This document shows, piece after piece, positions 54,413 to 64,000 of a stretch of 64,000 nt of DNA. A model generated the notes under the pieces. It ran no database searches. It was not told the DNA's origin and saw only the letters and a list, made by a program, of their open reading frames with translations. This stretch comes from Terebella lapidaria (Eukaryota; Annelida; Polychaeta; Terebellida; Terebellidae). The stretch is taken from contig OX424563.1 of assembly GCA_949152475.1 (NCBI GenBank), positions 16,217,001 to 16,281,000 of the forward strand. Direction: 5' to 3'. The position numbers were made by a program, and so were the translations under genes. How positions within the stretch are numbered: the stretch's first letter is position 1; each line of letters starts with the position of its first letter.

Positions 54413-56559
54413 GTGATCCCTCGGAATCTCCGTTGAGCCAAACACAGTTTTATCCCTTAAACAGCAGCCACCGTATCTCGCCTACTTATTCGGCACGCTT
54501 CAAATACTTAGAACATGTTCGTTCGGTAGATGCGTTGCTATGCAACATCGTAAACATGCACACTATCTGAGAAACCCGCGCATGCTATTGGCTGACTTCG
54601 AAATTTGCATACTTTATGTACATACAAAGTTCTGCAGTGTCATGGTAAACTCGCAAACGCTATTCGCTAACTGCGTAATTTGCATAATTTATGTACATAC
54701 AAAGTATTGATGTGTTATCCAGCACTCCATAAATCAATACGGTGGTGAATCAATCTTGACAGGTTGTGAGACAAAAACGAACACATTTATTTGAATAATA
54801 TGTCTATGACTTGGCCGCAAATTTGTGATTGCCCGTCGGGCGACTACTTGTATTTTCTCACTTGCCCTCCCCCAATTATTACTTGCCCCGGGAGGTCGGG
54901 AGGTGTGGAGCTTAGTGTGGAGCCTTGCATTCGCCCATCTCAGAACACGGCTGTCACGTCTATCATCTCCCTCCCTCCCAGGGGTGGCATCAAAGGGGAG
55001 TCAGGGGGGCTACAGCCCCCCCCCCCCCCCCCCGTCGGGGAAGTTCAGCCCCCTCGTCGGGGAAACTGGTAAAATAGTTCGGGGAAGCCAAAATATTTAT
55101 ACATTTTGTATATTAATGTCACCGTCCGCGTTCGTTGAGCATGTGATTCTTTCTAACTGTTTACTAGTAGTCTGACACAAAATATCCAGTTTCCACAGCA
55201 TGTTTGTTGTTTGGGCCATTCCTGTTTAATCTTCTGTTTCTCGTCCCTGTGCGCCTAGCTTTTCGTGAAATTCTGAGAAAAAACAAACAAGATAAATATG
55301 TAATATTGTGCAAATAAATGCGATTTTGACACACAGAATTCCGCCAATCTCTGTAAAGCTCTCTCATAGTGGTCTTGCAGCACAACTTATCCGACTGGCG
55401 AGTGAGTATACAAGATGTATTATGTGTTTTACTGAAAGTAACGTTTTAAATTAAGAATTCGTACCAAAAATAAAGTTCAAGGATGCAATATGGAACCATG
55501 ATGTATCTTGGTCTCAAACACATAGGCCCCCTATCTCAACATCGCTTGCTTTCAGAGAATCATTGCAAGGTATGTGGTTATTTGGAGGTCCGTTTGTTTT
55601 TTCTGCCCTCCTTCCTAGCTTTTGATTTTCCAAAGGACGAGAAACAGAAAATTAATCAGGAGTGGCCTTGTAGCGACGCTGAATAAACGGTATACAATAT
55701 TTCGTTTTGTCAATATATTTAGCAGATATAAACAAAGTTCGCTATTACTTCCATCTCAGCCAACTTGAGCCAAGCTATTTTCTTGTCCAATAGACATAAT
55801 CGTAGGAATATATAAATAAATACAGTGTATCCAGAGAGCCGAAGCCTGAGGTATAATTCTGGAATGAATGATCTTCACTAGCACTCCCGCGCTGACGACG
55901 TTGGTTTGGCTGACATCTAATGGTGTAATCGCGGGTTCACAACCTACCAAATAAATCCATAAATTTGAGAAAATACAAGTACCCCCCAAACCCCAATACC
56001 GGTTAGGTAATTCAATTACCTTTTCAAAGGTCTATACCATATAGTAATCCATACCATAAAACTGACATTGTAGGCTATTTACTAAGTATACCCCCTTATT
56101 TCGAGTATGCGAAAATCGCAAAAAATGCATTTAGGGGTACCCATGTTTACAGGGTGTTACATTGAGTTCATCACTATATTTTTAATGTTAACATGTTTTA
56201 TTTCATTCAGTACATCCTAATGGACAAAATGATACCAATGGGGGAGGGTTCTGGGGGGGGAGGGGGTGCACGGGGGTCAAAATGGGCCCGGGCACTATAC
56301 TGTTAACAAAGAATCTCCTGCCGTGATCTTTGGGCGAAATCGCCACAATTAACACGGTACCCCTGAGTCATCTCTGTTATAACCCCTTCTGCGTCCTCCG
56401 CAAAGTCGCATTGGAACATCACTAATCACTTTTGATTTGGCTGGGAGCTCCAGGTCTTCTGCTGCGCTGATTCGAATCTTATTACTTGAATCCTCAAACA
56501 CGGTGTGGGACATTTCTTGGCTCCCAATGCTGGTTTTCAGTCGGTCGAATTCTCAAGAG
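54413..56559. other. Intergenic stretch with poly-C and G-rich runs
   Basis: No supported gene. A run of about 18 C at 55017-55034 and G-runs at 56240-56270 are simple sequence. Confidence 0.45.
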
Positions 56560-57365
56560 TACATGACACGTCAGGTTCTCTGGGAACCAGCGTTCAGAGA
56601 GAGGAAGCTGCTTTCGGCCAAAGTACTTGGTGCTGTCATATGACTCATATCTACCAATACATTCATCATTCGGGTTACTGATGTAGCATCATCCCTCGCT
56701 TTCGAATCCGGCCCCAGAAAAGCTGCCGGTTTCATTCGCAAAGTGCTTCTCCCCCACACATGCCAAACTCGCTACTCGATCTGGATTCTTGGATCACATG
56801 TCAGTTTGTTGGGAGTCCTCTGGTGTGGGATTAGGCTTTCCTCTTTGCTGAAACCTTCTGCTTACCAACCAGCTGCTACTTGGGCTGGGTAGACACTCGG
56901 GCTAATTAGTTGCATCTTGTGACAGTCGCAATATTCCAGGTCAAGTCCCTGTGATCTCGGTGGCCCCTTCTGGCTGGTAGATTCCTTCACCTGGCCCATG
57001 AGTTCTCGAAACTCATTGAAATTGTTTTTTTTTTCCACTCGATGGGCTCTCCCATACATGTAGCTGTTGAATCTTGAACAGGCTACTGGGTGGACTGCCC
57101 TCTGGCTTTTTGAGGGCCTATCTCAACAGTCGCATGTCTTGATTCGTCAGGTTGTTGTTCTTCATTATGACATCCATACAGTGTCACCTGGTCGGCTTTG
57201 GAGTAGACCGTTCTTGTTTTTGGGATCCTCCACGTCGAGCATCAGTCGGAGAGTTTGCAACTCATCCTGGTAAAAATGCAGACAAGCGTTGTTGAGGAGG
57301 CTCTCCTGCCAGTCTGGGTCATCGGGCAGGTGTTGGCTCCCAGTCTGATCTGGCAGCTCTGGCAC
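56560..57365 (-). pseudogene. Gypsy-type gag/protease remnant
   Basis: Minus-strand segments in several frames: SLLNNACLHFYQDELQTLRL, then FNEFRELMGQVKESTSQKGP and DLEYCDCHKM (a broken CCHC knuckle), and further downstream LAESSFLSLNAGS, which fits the region after the protease active site. Frameshifts and stops throughout. The first segment recurs at 63946-64000. Assignment to LTR retroelement gag is by overall pattern, not by a strong motif. Confidence 0.45.
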
Positions 57366-58376
57366 ACCATGGGTGCCTCTTCTCTTGTTGCTCTTGCCGA
57401 GGTATATTTTCGATATTGCACATCAGTTTATCGACCTGATTTCGTCGGGCACTACTGCACCGGTTGTTATACCCTAGGGCTGCTGACTCCCATAGTAGCT
57501 GCTGCTTAATGGAAAAAATTTATAAACTCATTTCATTAGCCATTTTATCTCCATAACGTTGGCAGTTCTGGAATCGCTCTTCGCGAATCATGATGCTATA
57601 GCATTTCTGTTGTTGCTTTTACCACCAAACGCATATCCCATATTTGCCCCCCCCCCCCCAACTATGACACCTACACCAATGCCCAATTGCCCATATATGC
57701 ATATATTACTTGTATATCAGTTCGGCTTCCATATCATTAAGCGTTGTCATGGAGAAACGATGTTATCGAAACCTATATCCACAGTGAAGTGTGAACACTC
57801 ATCTGATATCGATTATTTATTAAATTCCAATTAAATTGAAAAAAAAAGTGCTTTGCTGAAAGTCTGTATAAACGCGGGTGTTGCTCATGGATAATTAGAT
57901 GAAATTATTTACAATGGTCACTACTCTACGGTTACCTTTCAAGTTGACCAAAACTTTGATAAGAAGGGATACAAGATAGAGGGATATCGATCGTCATGGA
58001 TGCAATACTGCCTGAGGGAGCGGGCAAAAGATATTTTATTCCACTGATTGTGGTTACCTGTATCATTTGTTCTATCTTTGCATCTCACCACTACCAGCTA
58101 ACAGACCTACATGTATATCGGAGTCATGGTGATAGTATACAGTCGTGGAATAACAGTATACAACTTGTGACTTTGCAGAAGGAATGCAGAAGGAGTAACA
58201 ATAGCAATAATCAGGTAATAATATCCTTCATTTTGTGGTCTCTTCGCATTTCGAACGGGGTCTAGATTTTTTTTTTTTTGGGGGGGGGGAGCTATGCTTG
58301 TATGCTTGTTTTTAACGCTTCCAATTATCTACCCTTGAGGCGTGTACAGAAAATTCGTCGTTCTCCAATCGTCGGT
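57366..58376. other. Spacer, no supported gene
   Basis: Open frames at 57559-57834 and 57996-58265 lack recognisable domains; poly-C at about 57650 and a T/G run at 58268-58290 are simple sequence. Confidence 0.4.
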
Positions 58377-58804
58377 CTACGGAGCCCCTGAAGTGACATA
58401 CTGAAAATATTTATTAATCCGTGTGCACGAATTACTAATTCGTGCACACGAAATACTAATTTGTGGGCATGGAATACTAGTTCGTGGCCACGAAATACTA
58501 CTTCGTGCGCACAAATTGTTAAATCGTGCGCACAGATTACCTTAACTAATCTGTGGGCATGATTTAACAATCCGTGCGCACCATCCGGATTGGTATAACT
58601 AATCCGTGGACACGAATCACCAATTCGTGGGCACGAATTAGTATTTCGTGCCAACGAATTAGTACATCGTGCCCACGGATTGTTAAATTGTGCACACGGT
58701 TTGGTAATTCGTGCGCACGGATTGGTATACCATGTGCACGGATTGGTAAACCGTGCACACGAATCAATAAATATTTTCAGTATTTCACCTCAGGTTCTCC
58801 GTAC
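58377..58804. repeat. Palindromic foldback element made of ~20-bp CGTG-rich units
   Basis: Left end CTACGGAGCCCCTGAAGTGA and right end (inverted) GTACGGAGAACCTGAGGTGA both lead into ATACTGAAAATATTTATT. Inside are about 18 degenerate units such as AATTCGTGCACACGAAATAC, many of them palindromic themselves (CGTGCACACG, CGTGGCCACG). Left-half units are largely inverted relative to right-half units, so the whole forms one long hairpin. Confidence 0.8.
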
Positions 58805-60134
58805 TGGTCAGCACAAGGTGGCTAATGGGGTACCTACGCCAATTGCAAATTCATTGAAGTCTTTCAGTAAAGACCCACGTTACATTTAATGCCCTCTTCT
58901 GGGAAAACCTTCCATGCATAACAAAGTCAGTGTTGTTGACAAATTTTAGTGGCCTTACTGGTCAGCACCGACCATGTCCTATGAATATCGATTAATTTTA
59001 GTCATGCATGATTAAACTGTGAAAATCGGAATGCCTTTATATGGCAACGTGGGTCTATTTACAAGAATACACAAACAATTTGTACCTTTCGATAATGTAC
59101 CCCATTTTATTTTTCTCCGGGTAGGCAAAAACAATTGGCCCGAAATCAAGTCACTCTGTGTTTGAGCCATCTCCAAGCCAAAAAAATTCAATATTAGTAA
59201 TGGGAGCTGTATGGAGTAAACTGCCATAATACTTTGATATTCAAATCGAAAGTCATATAGTTATGGCGATTCCAATGGTGACTTTGTAAGGTCAAAACGA
59301 CCACTTTGTTTGAAAATGACCACTTTCGGGTTTGGGGGGGGGGGGGGGGCTATTTTTTTCAATTATCTGTTCGTAACATATTTCTAAATGATCCAAGGAA
59401 CTGTAATATACTTATTATGTATCCTCGTGATGTAAAACAGTGACTTTGCTCTTTGAAACGCCAACCTGCACATGGCGGCCATATGATTTTTTGACTGGCT
59501 GACAATTATTTTCTCTCCAAAATCAAGTATTTGTTTTGAGCCAATCCTAGCTGAAAGAAATTTGCATACTGAACAATTGCAGATGTAGTTAATGGGTCAA
59601 GGGGAAAGTTTAGTGAGAAAAAAATATATATGACATAACACTGTACATTTCTTCGCTAACCGTTCTTAGTACTTTTTTTTTTAATAACACGTATGGTGAC
59701 CGTGGTTACTATATCTTATGAGTAGAGTATATGTTTTTATTATCAGGCTTGTAATGTTATTTCGTGATACCATGCACGGGTGAGTAGGAACGAAGCTCTA
59801 AAAGTATCTAGTTCAAGCAATCTACTCAATGTGACCTCATGAATATCTCGTTATGCTTGCTAATTTGCTTTAATATTTCAGTATAAAAAATCACGAATAT
59901 TTGCCACTATCTCGATGATTTCTCGAGAACCATTACAGATATTCAGGTTCTATTAAATCCAACACTAGGGTTTTTTATCTAAAAAAAAACATGATGAATT
60001 AAAATATAGTGTGTTTTCGAGTTATACTTCATGGCACTTGGTAGACCCAAAGAGGCCATTGGATAGGCCTAATAATTGTAACCGTTCAACGCTGCCTTCA
60101 CATTGGAACGAGAACATGCTTCGCTCTCATTGTG
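58805..60134. other. Spacer upstream of sulfotransferase gene
   Basis: 59030-59560 is a diverged copy of the interior of the hairpin-ended family (compare 19380-19960): TAATGGGAGCTGTATGGAGT and CAAGTC...TTTGAGCCAT. G-run at 59330-59350. Upstream exons of the sulfotransferase gene could be here but none was recognised. Confidence 0.45.
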
Positions 60135-63100
60135 ATGCTGCTTTGTTGCCAGTCCCTGGCTGACGGCGGATCCTGTCTCGTAGAGAGCTTTCTGGAGCGT
60201 TTACAGACTGGTGCGGATCTGTCCGAGACTCTTCTCGCTCAGGTACAGAGCTGTAAGGTCGTCATCTTCATGAGAACACCCAAGTGTGGCAGCCGGACAG
60301 TCAGAGACGTGTTCACGGAACTTGGCAAACTGCACAAGTACACCGCCATAACCAAATATAGCGCAGAAGTTAGTAGGCTTACCATTGTTAATATGAGCAT
60401 ATGTCTCATGCTGCTCCAATGGTGTGCAACAGATTTGATGAGTCTTTTTCTTTACATTATCCACCATAAATGAAATAAACTTGTCTACGTGCGAGGCGCT
60501 AAACTACTTTGACTGACACGTTTATATCGCTGTGAAATTGGTATATTAAATAATTTATAAACTTTCTTGCATGCACAAAATCCTCGATTTTCAAGAAATG
60601 CTTCACACGTAACATGAATCTCATAAGGACATAATGCTGGTTCCCAATGAAATGTATAAATCAAAGCATTTGAATTGCTATAACCAGTTTACCCTTTGCC
60701 TACCATTCAACAGAAACCGTACATCTGCCGACGAGTTACCCATTCCCGGCCCCTCGTCATCACCCAGCACCTGTTATACCAGACGTATGACTGTGCGGCG
60801 GGCGAACCTGCAATATTAAACGTTTTCCGACACCCTCTCAACCACACTACCTCCGCGTACTACTTTAAAAAGTATGGCTCCAGCTGGACGGATCACGGCG
60901 CCTGGCACCCGAAGGAAGGTGCTGCCACAAAATACAACCAGGTAAACAGCAAACCAGTACCTAATGCACTACTCAGATTGCTTGATATTCTTCAATCTCT
61001 TATGGATTTCCATCCAGGGTAAAGAAACAATGCATCAACCTTGAAAGAAACAAATAGGAGGCAACGAGTCTGTCTGAATGGACATTTTTCTGAATGGGGC
61101 TATATAAAAGCAGGAGTGCCACATGGGTCCGTCTTGGGCCCCTTGCTATTTCTCCTTTATATCAATGATCTTACAGAAGTTATAAATTTTGCCAATATTA
61201 GATTATTTGCGGACGATACTTGCCTGTTCCTATCGGTTGATAACAGAGAATCCGCAGCCCAAAAGTTAAATGCCGACCTATCAGGAATCAATCAATGGGC
61301 TAACCAATGGCTGGTTAATTTTTGTGCAGAAAAAACCGAAAGTTTAATAATCTCAAAAAAAAAACGAAATTTAGACTCCCACCCGCCGCTGATATTTGGT
61401 AGAGTTCCTATATCTGAAGTAGATCAACACAAGCATTTGGGGATTACATTTTCATCCGATTTATGGTGGCATACACATATCAATCATTATTTGAAATGTA
61501 TGCGTAGATTAGATATCATACAAAATTTTAAATTTAAATTAGATCGGTAGTCACTAGAACGCTTTTACATGGCTTTTGTCAGACTAATTTTAGAATATGC
61601 TGACGTGGTATGGGCGGGTGCACATAATTATGACCTTGCAAAACTTGACCGAGTTCACAATCGGGCGATGAGACTTGTCACTGGTGCCACGGCACGGGCA
61701 AGTACAGAGAATTTATATTTAGACACTGGTTGGATACCCCTAGCAGATCGACGTGAGCTACACCGACTCTGCTGGTTTTACACAATTTTTAATGACCTTG
61801 CGCCTGTATATTTGACTGAACTCTTGCCTCCTTTGGTGGAAAACCGCACGACATACCATCTTCGTAATTCTCAGAACGTATCTCAAATCCAAACAAAAAG
61901 AGAATATTTTTCCAAATCTTTTTTGCCTACTTCAATAGCTTCTTGGAATTCACTTCCACTGAACATCAAAAAAATTCCAACTTATAAATTATTCATCAAT
62001 ACAATTAAAGCTGGTATCACTCCCAATAAAGCACCGTGGTATTCTGTAGGTGATCGTAATACAAACGTTATTTTGGCAAGACTTAGAATTGGATGTAGTG
62101 GCTTAAATGCGCACTTGTTTGCAAATTTACATGTAGTAGATGATCCTAAATGTCGCTGTGGTTTTTTGTTCGAAAATCCATACCATTATCTAATTAAATG
62201 TCCACTTTATCACCAACAACGGAAGAAATTGTTTAACACTCTCTCTGACTATCATCCTCTTGATGTGAAATTGTTGCTGTATGGGAATACTAGGTTATCA
62301 GTAGAAAGAAATACATTTATCTCATTAAATGTTCAAATTTACATTAAAGAACCATGCCGCTTCTAATTAGTTGTGATTGTGACCCTGGGGTAATGGTTAG
62401 GATATTTTATATGTGTTGACTTATTGTACATGTCAAGTATTGACTGATATTTCATAATTGAGTAAAAATATTCGAACGTATAGTCATATGTATCATATTT
62501 ATAATTAATAACCCAATGTTATTTCATGTATATATGTATATATCTGTAATATATGTTCGCTGCACTTGTGCTGTAAATAATTGTTCTTCTCACGGGAGAG
62601 ATCTTTGTATAGGGCGTTTGCCCTGTTGATCTATCCAATAAAATATTGTTTAAGAAAAAAAAGAAAAGAAACAGATCTGTACACGCGTCGTTGATTATAC
62701 CATGAGTCAAAATTCTTACATGTACAAGTACAAGATGTGGATTTCCTCACAGACCCTGGAGCAGTGTTTGACCCGATACGAAAAAGCCATGCTTTTTGGA
62801 AAGGATGACGGCCCTCAAGTACTTCTGTGGTACTGCCGATATCTGTCGGTAAGTCACTACAATCAATGTGGTCTCAATCGACCACACAATGCATTGACAC
62901 ATTCATGATGATCTAACCCTAATCTACGCTACTTGTTGTTGCCTTCCGCTACCACTTTTGGCCTCGGTACTTGGAAATGTACTTCGTTGGGGGTGTTTCA
63001 TGCCCGTCCATGTATTTGTCACACATAGTTCCTTCGTCAAGGCTCATAAATATTGCTCTTGGTATTGTATATCATCAGAACTGAACAAAAAATCGGGTTG

Positions 63101-63576
63101 CATCCGAAATATATCCGGCAGTTTAGCTTGACAATTTAATGATATTTTCCTGCAGTAAACGCTGGTCCTCCGAGCGACTGCCCCGAGCAAAGGCTAACCT
63201 CGATCGCTATTTGCTGGTGGGTCTGACCGAGGACTTTCCTGCCTTCTTTGAGGTATTAGAGACCTTCCTCCCACGTCTTTTCCAGAACGCCAGCCAGGTC
63301 TACAACAGGATAAGTAGGTTACGGCAACACTATCAGAACATGTTACACATGGTCTCATATATATATACACTCTGTATTTTGATTGACGAACATCTTATGT
63401 CTGCAGGATCGGAGTCCTTGGCAAAGTGGAAAACTGTGCGCAAGGATCCGTTGAGCGCCAAGATGCAAGAACAGCTGAAGATATGGCTCGCTCCAGATAT
63501 AGAGCTTTACCAGTTTGCTAGGGCGAAGTTCTATCAAACCTTGGCCAAAGTAAAACAATACAAATGGAACTCCTGA
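60135..63576 (+). CDS. 2-O-sulfotransferase family protein (HS2ST/UST/pipe-like), five exons
   Basis: Exons: about 60135-60368, 60714-60941, 62753-62848, 63156-63313, 63407-63576; about 295 codons. Known role of the family: Golgi type II enzymes moving sulfate from PAPS to C2-OH of uronic acids in glycosaminoglycans. PAPS-binding loop VVIFMRTPKCGSRTV in exon 1; 3'-phosphate region LNVFRHPLNHTTSAYYFKKY in exon 2 (family: R-D-P...S.YYF); LLVGLTEDFPAFFEVLE and LPRLF in exon 4. The start is unsure: a hydrophobic stretch (FALIVMLLCCQSLA) extends upstream of the ATG, hinting at a missing upstream exon. The strong donor at 62849 is in phase 0 but exon 4 needs phase 2, giving a TAA. A GT at 62845 would restore the phase. 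The intron at 63314-63406 is 93 bp with no stop. Intron 2 contains a LINE. Confidence 0.72.
61054..62672 (+). mobile_element. 5'-truncated CR1/Jockey-like LINE in sulfotransferase intron 2
   Basis: The RT frame starts abruptly in the middle of the palm domain: AGVPHGSVLGPLLFLLYIND, then LFADDTCLF with the catalytic F-A-D-D. One in-frame TAG at 61548-61550 splits the frame; it continues FVRLILEYADVVWAGAHNYD to a C-terminal CRCGF...H..IKCPLYH zinc-like module and ends at 62366. The 3' UTR has AATAAA (62638) and an A-rich tail (62654-62670). Candidate 9-bp target duplication AAAGAAACA at 61045-61053 and 62665-62673. Only the 3' half of ORF2 is present, so it is dead on arrival. Confidence 0.85.
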
Positions 63577-63619
63577 CTGAACCATGATATCTCCGATGTT
63601 GTAAATTAGTTATTCAACA

Positions 63620-63625
63620 AATAAA
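63620..63625 (+). terminator. Polyadenylation signal of the sulfotransferase gene
   Basis: AATAAA 44 bases after the stop codon at 63576. Confidence 0.6.
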
Positions 63626-63945
63626 GTATGTGTAGCATTGCGCATGTGTATTGTTTATGTCTTGAAGTAAACCTAACGAATAACTAATTGGCCTTGGCAC
63701 ATAGACCGAGATAAAAATATCACAAAATCCTCATCACGGCATTAAGTGAGAGTAGTCCCATGCCCAATACTAATATAACTACTGGGTGTCTCAGAAAATA
63801 TAGCACGAGGTGTTGTTTCTACATATGTACGAACATTCATGTATGCGACCCTTATCTCACCTATGATGCCGATAATATTATTCTTTTTTTTCCTGTAGCC
63901 ACTGTTGTCCAAACACTATCTTATGTAGACAGTGTCCTATGATGA
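63626..63945. other. Downstream flank, no feature seen
   Basis: A+T-rich, no supported gene. Confidence 0.4.
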
Positions 63946-64000
63946 AAGTCGGAGAGTTTGCAACTCATCCTGGTAAAAAAGGTAGACATTGTTGAGAAGG
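63946..64000 (-). pseudogene. Edge of a second copy of the gypsy-type gag remnant
   Basis: AGTCGGAGAGTTTGCAACTC and the following CATCCTGGTAAAAA match 57246-57300 closely; on the minus strand it encodes a YQDELQTLR-type segment. It runs off the window. Confidence 0.55.

Noticed and set aside
55017..55034. Poly-C run as a regulatory signal
   Set aside because: Simple homopolymer; similar C or G runs occur at 48697, 48889, 57648, 58280 and 59335 without shared context.
58325..58654. 109-codon frame with repeated (C/R)AHELV(F/I) units
   Set aside because: It follows the palindromic DNA repeat; the opposite strand gives a similar repeated frame, so it is a by-product of the array.

Overview
The window is animal nuclear DNA from an invertebrate. 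It contains split genes with GT-AG introns and AATAAA signals, Ty3/gypsy LTR retrotransposons, CR1-like LINE ends, decayed DNA transposons, long A+T-rich intergenic stretches and a satellite of about 134 bp. Small secreted NIDO and PAN-domain proteins, a 2-O-sulfotransferase and hairpin-ended repeats with (CGTCC)n-like tracts together suggest a marine lophotrochozoan, most likely a mollusc. This assignment is an inference. Most of the window is mobile DNA.

Layout. 1-7960 (minus strand): a degenerate Ty3/gypsy element with its 5' LTR, a tRNA-Leu-type primer site, gag, protease, RT-RNase H and integrase; its 3' end lies outside the window. 9.8-15.3 kb: a complete two-exon PAN-like secreted-protein gene (minus), two candidate orphan exons, a small hairpin element and LINE ends. 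15.5-25.6 kb: several copies of a hairpin-ended repeat family. Two copies carry satellite arrays whose monomers read like nuclear-receptor sites (DR1 and extended half-sites). 27.3-28.5 kb: a dead pogo/Tigger-like transposase. 29593-40433: a full-length, very young Ty3/gypsy element with 622-bp LTRs differing at one base and a 4-bp target duplication. It has gag, zinc knuckle, protease and pol in successive frames, an extra 3' coiled-coil reading frame, and an 11-bp polypurine motif copied three times inside the protease ORF.

43-54 kb: a 2.1-kb transposon with terminal inverted repeats of about 100 bp, ending 69 bp before the start codon of a five-exon NIDO-domain secreted-protein gene (48223-51682). 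That gene's second intron holds a solo LTR related to the young element and a hairpin repeat end. A dead IS4EU/PIF-Harbinger-like transposase follows (53.06-54.06 kb), beside one of two inverted copies of a dispersed repeat of about 280 bp. 56.5-57.4 kb: gypsy gag/protease debris, a piece of which recurs at the right edge. 58.4-58.8 kb: a palindromic foldback array. 60.1-63.6 kb: a five-exon 2-O-sulfotransferase-family gene with a LINE in its second intron and a reading-frame conflict at its third splice junction.

No bacterial-type operon, tRNA, rRNA or CRISPR array was seen. The host genes (PAN, NIDO, sulfotransferase) are independent loci with secreted or extracellular-matrix roles. The main interest is in how repeats shape the surrounding sequence.
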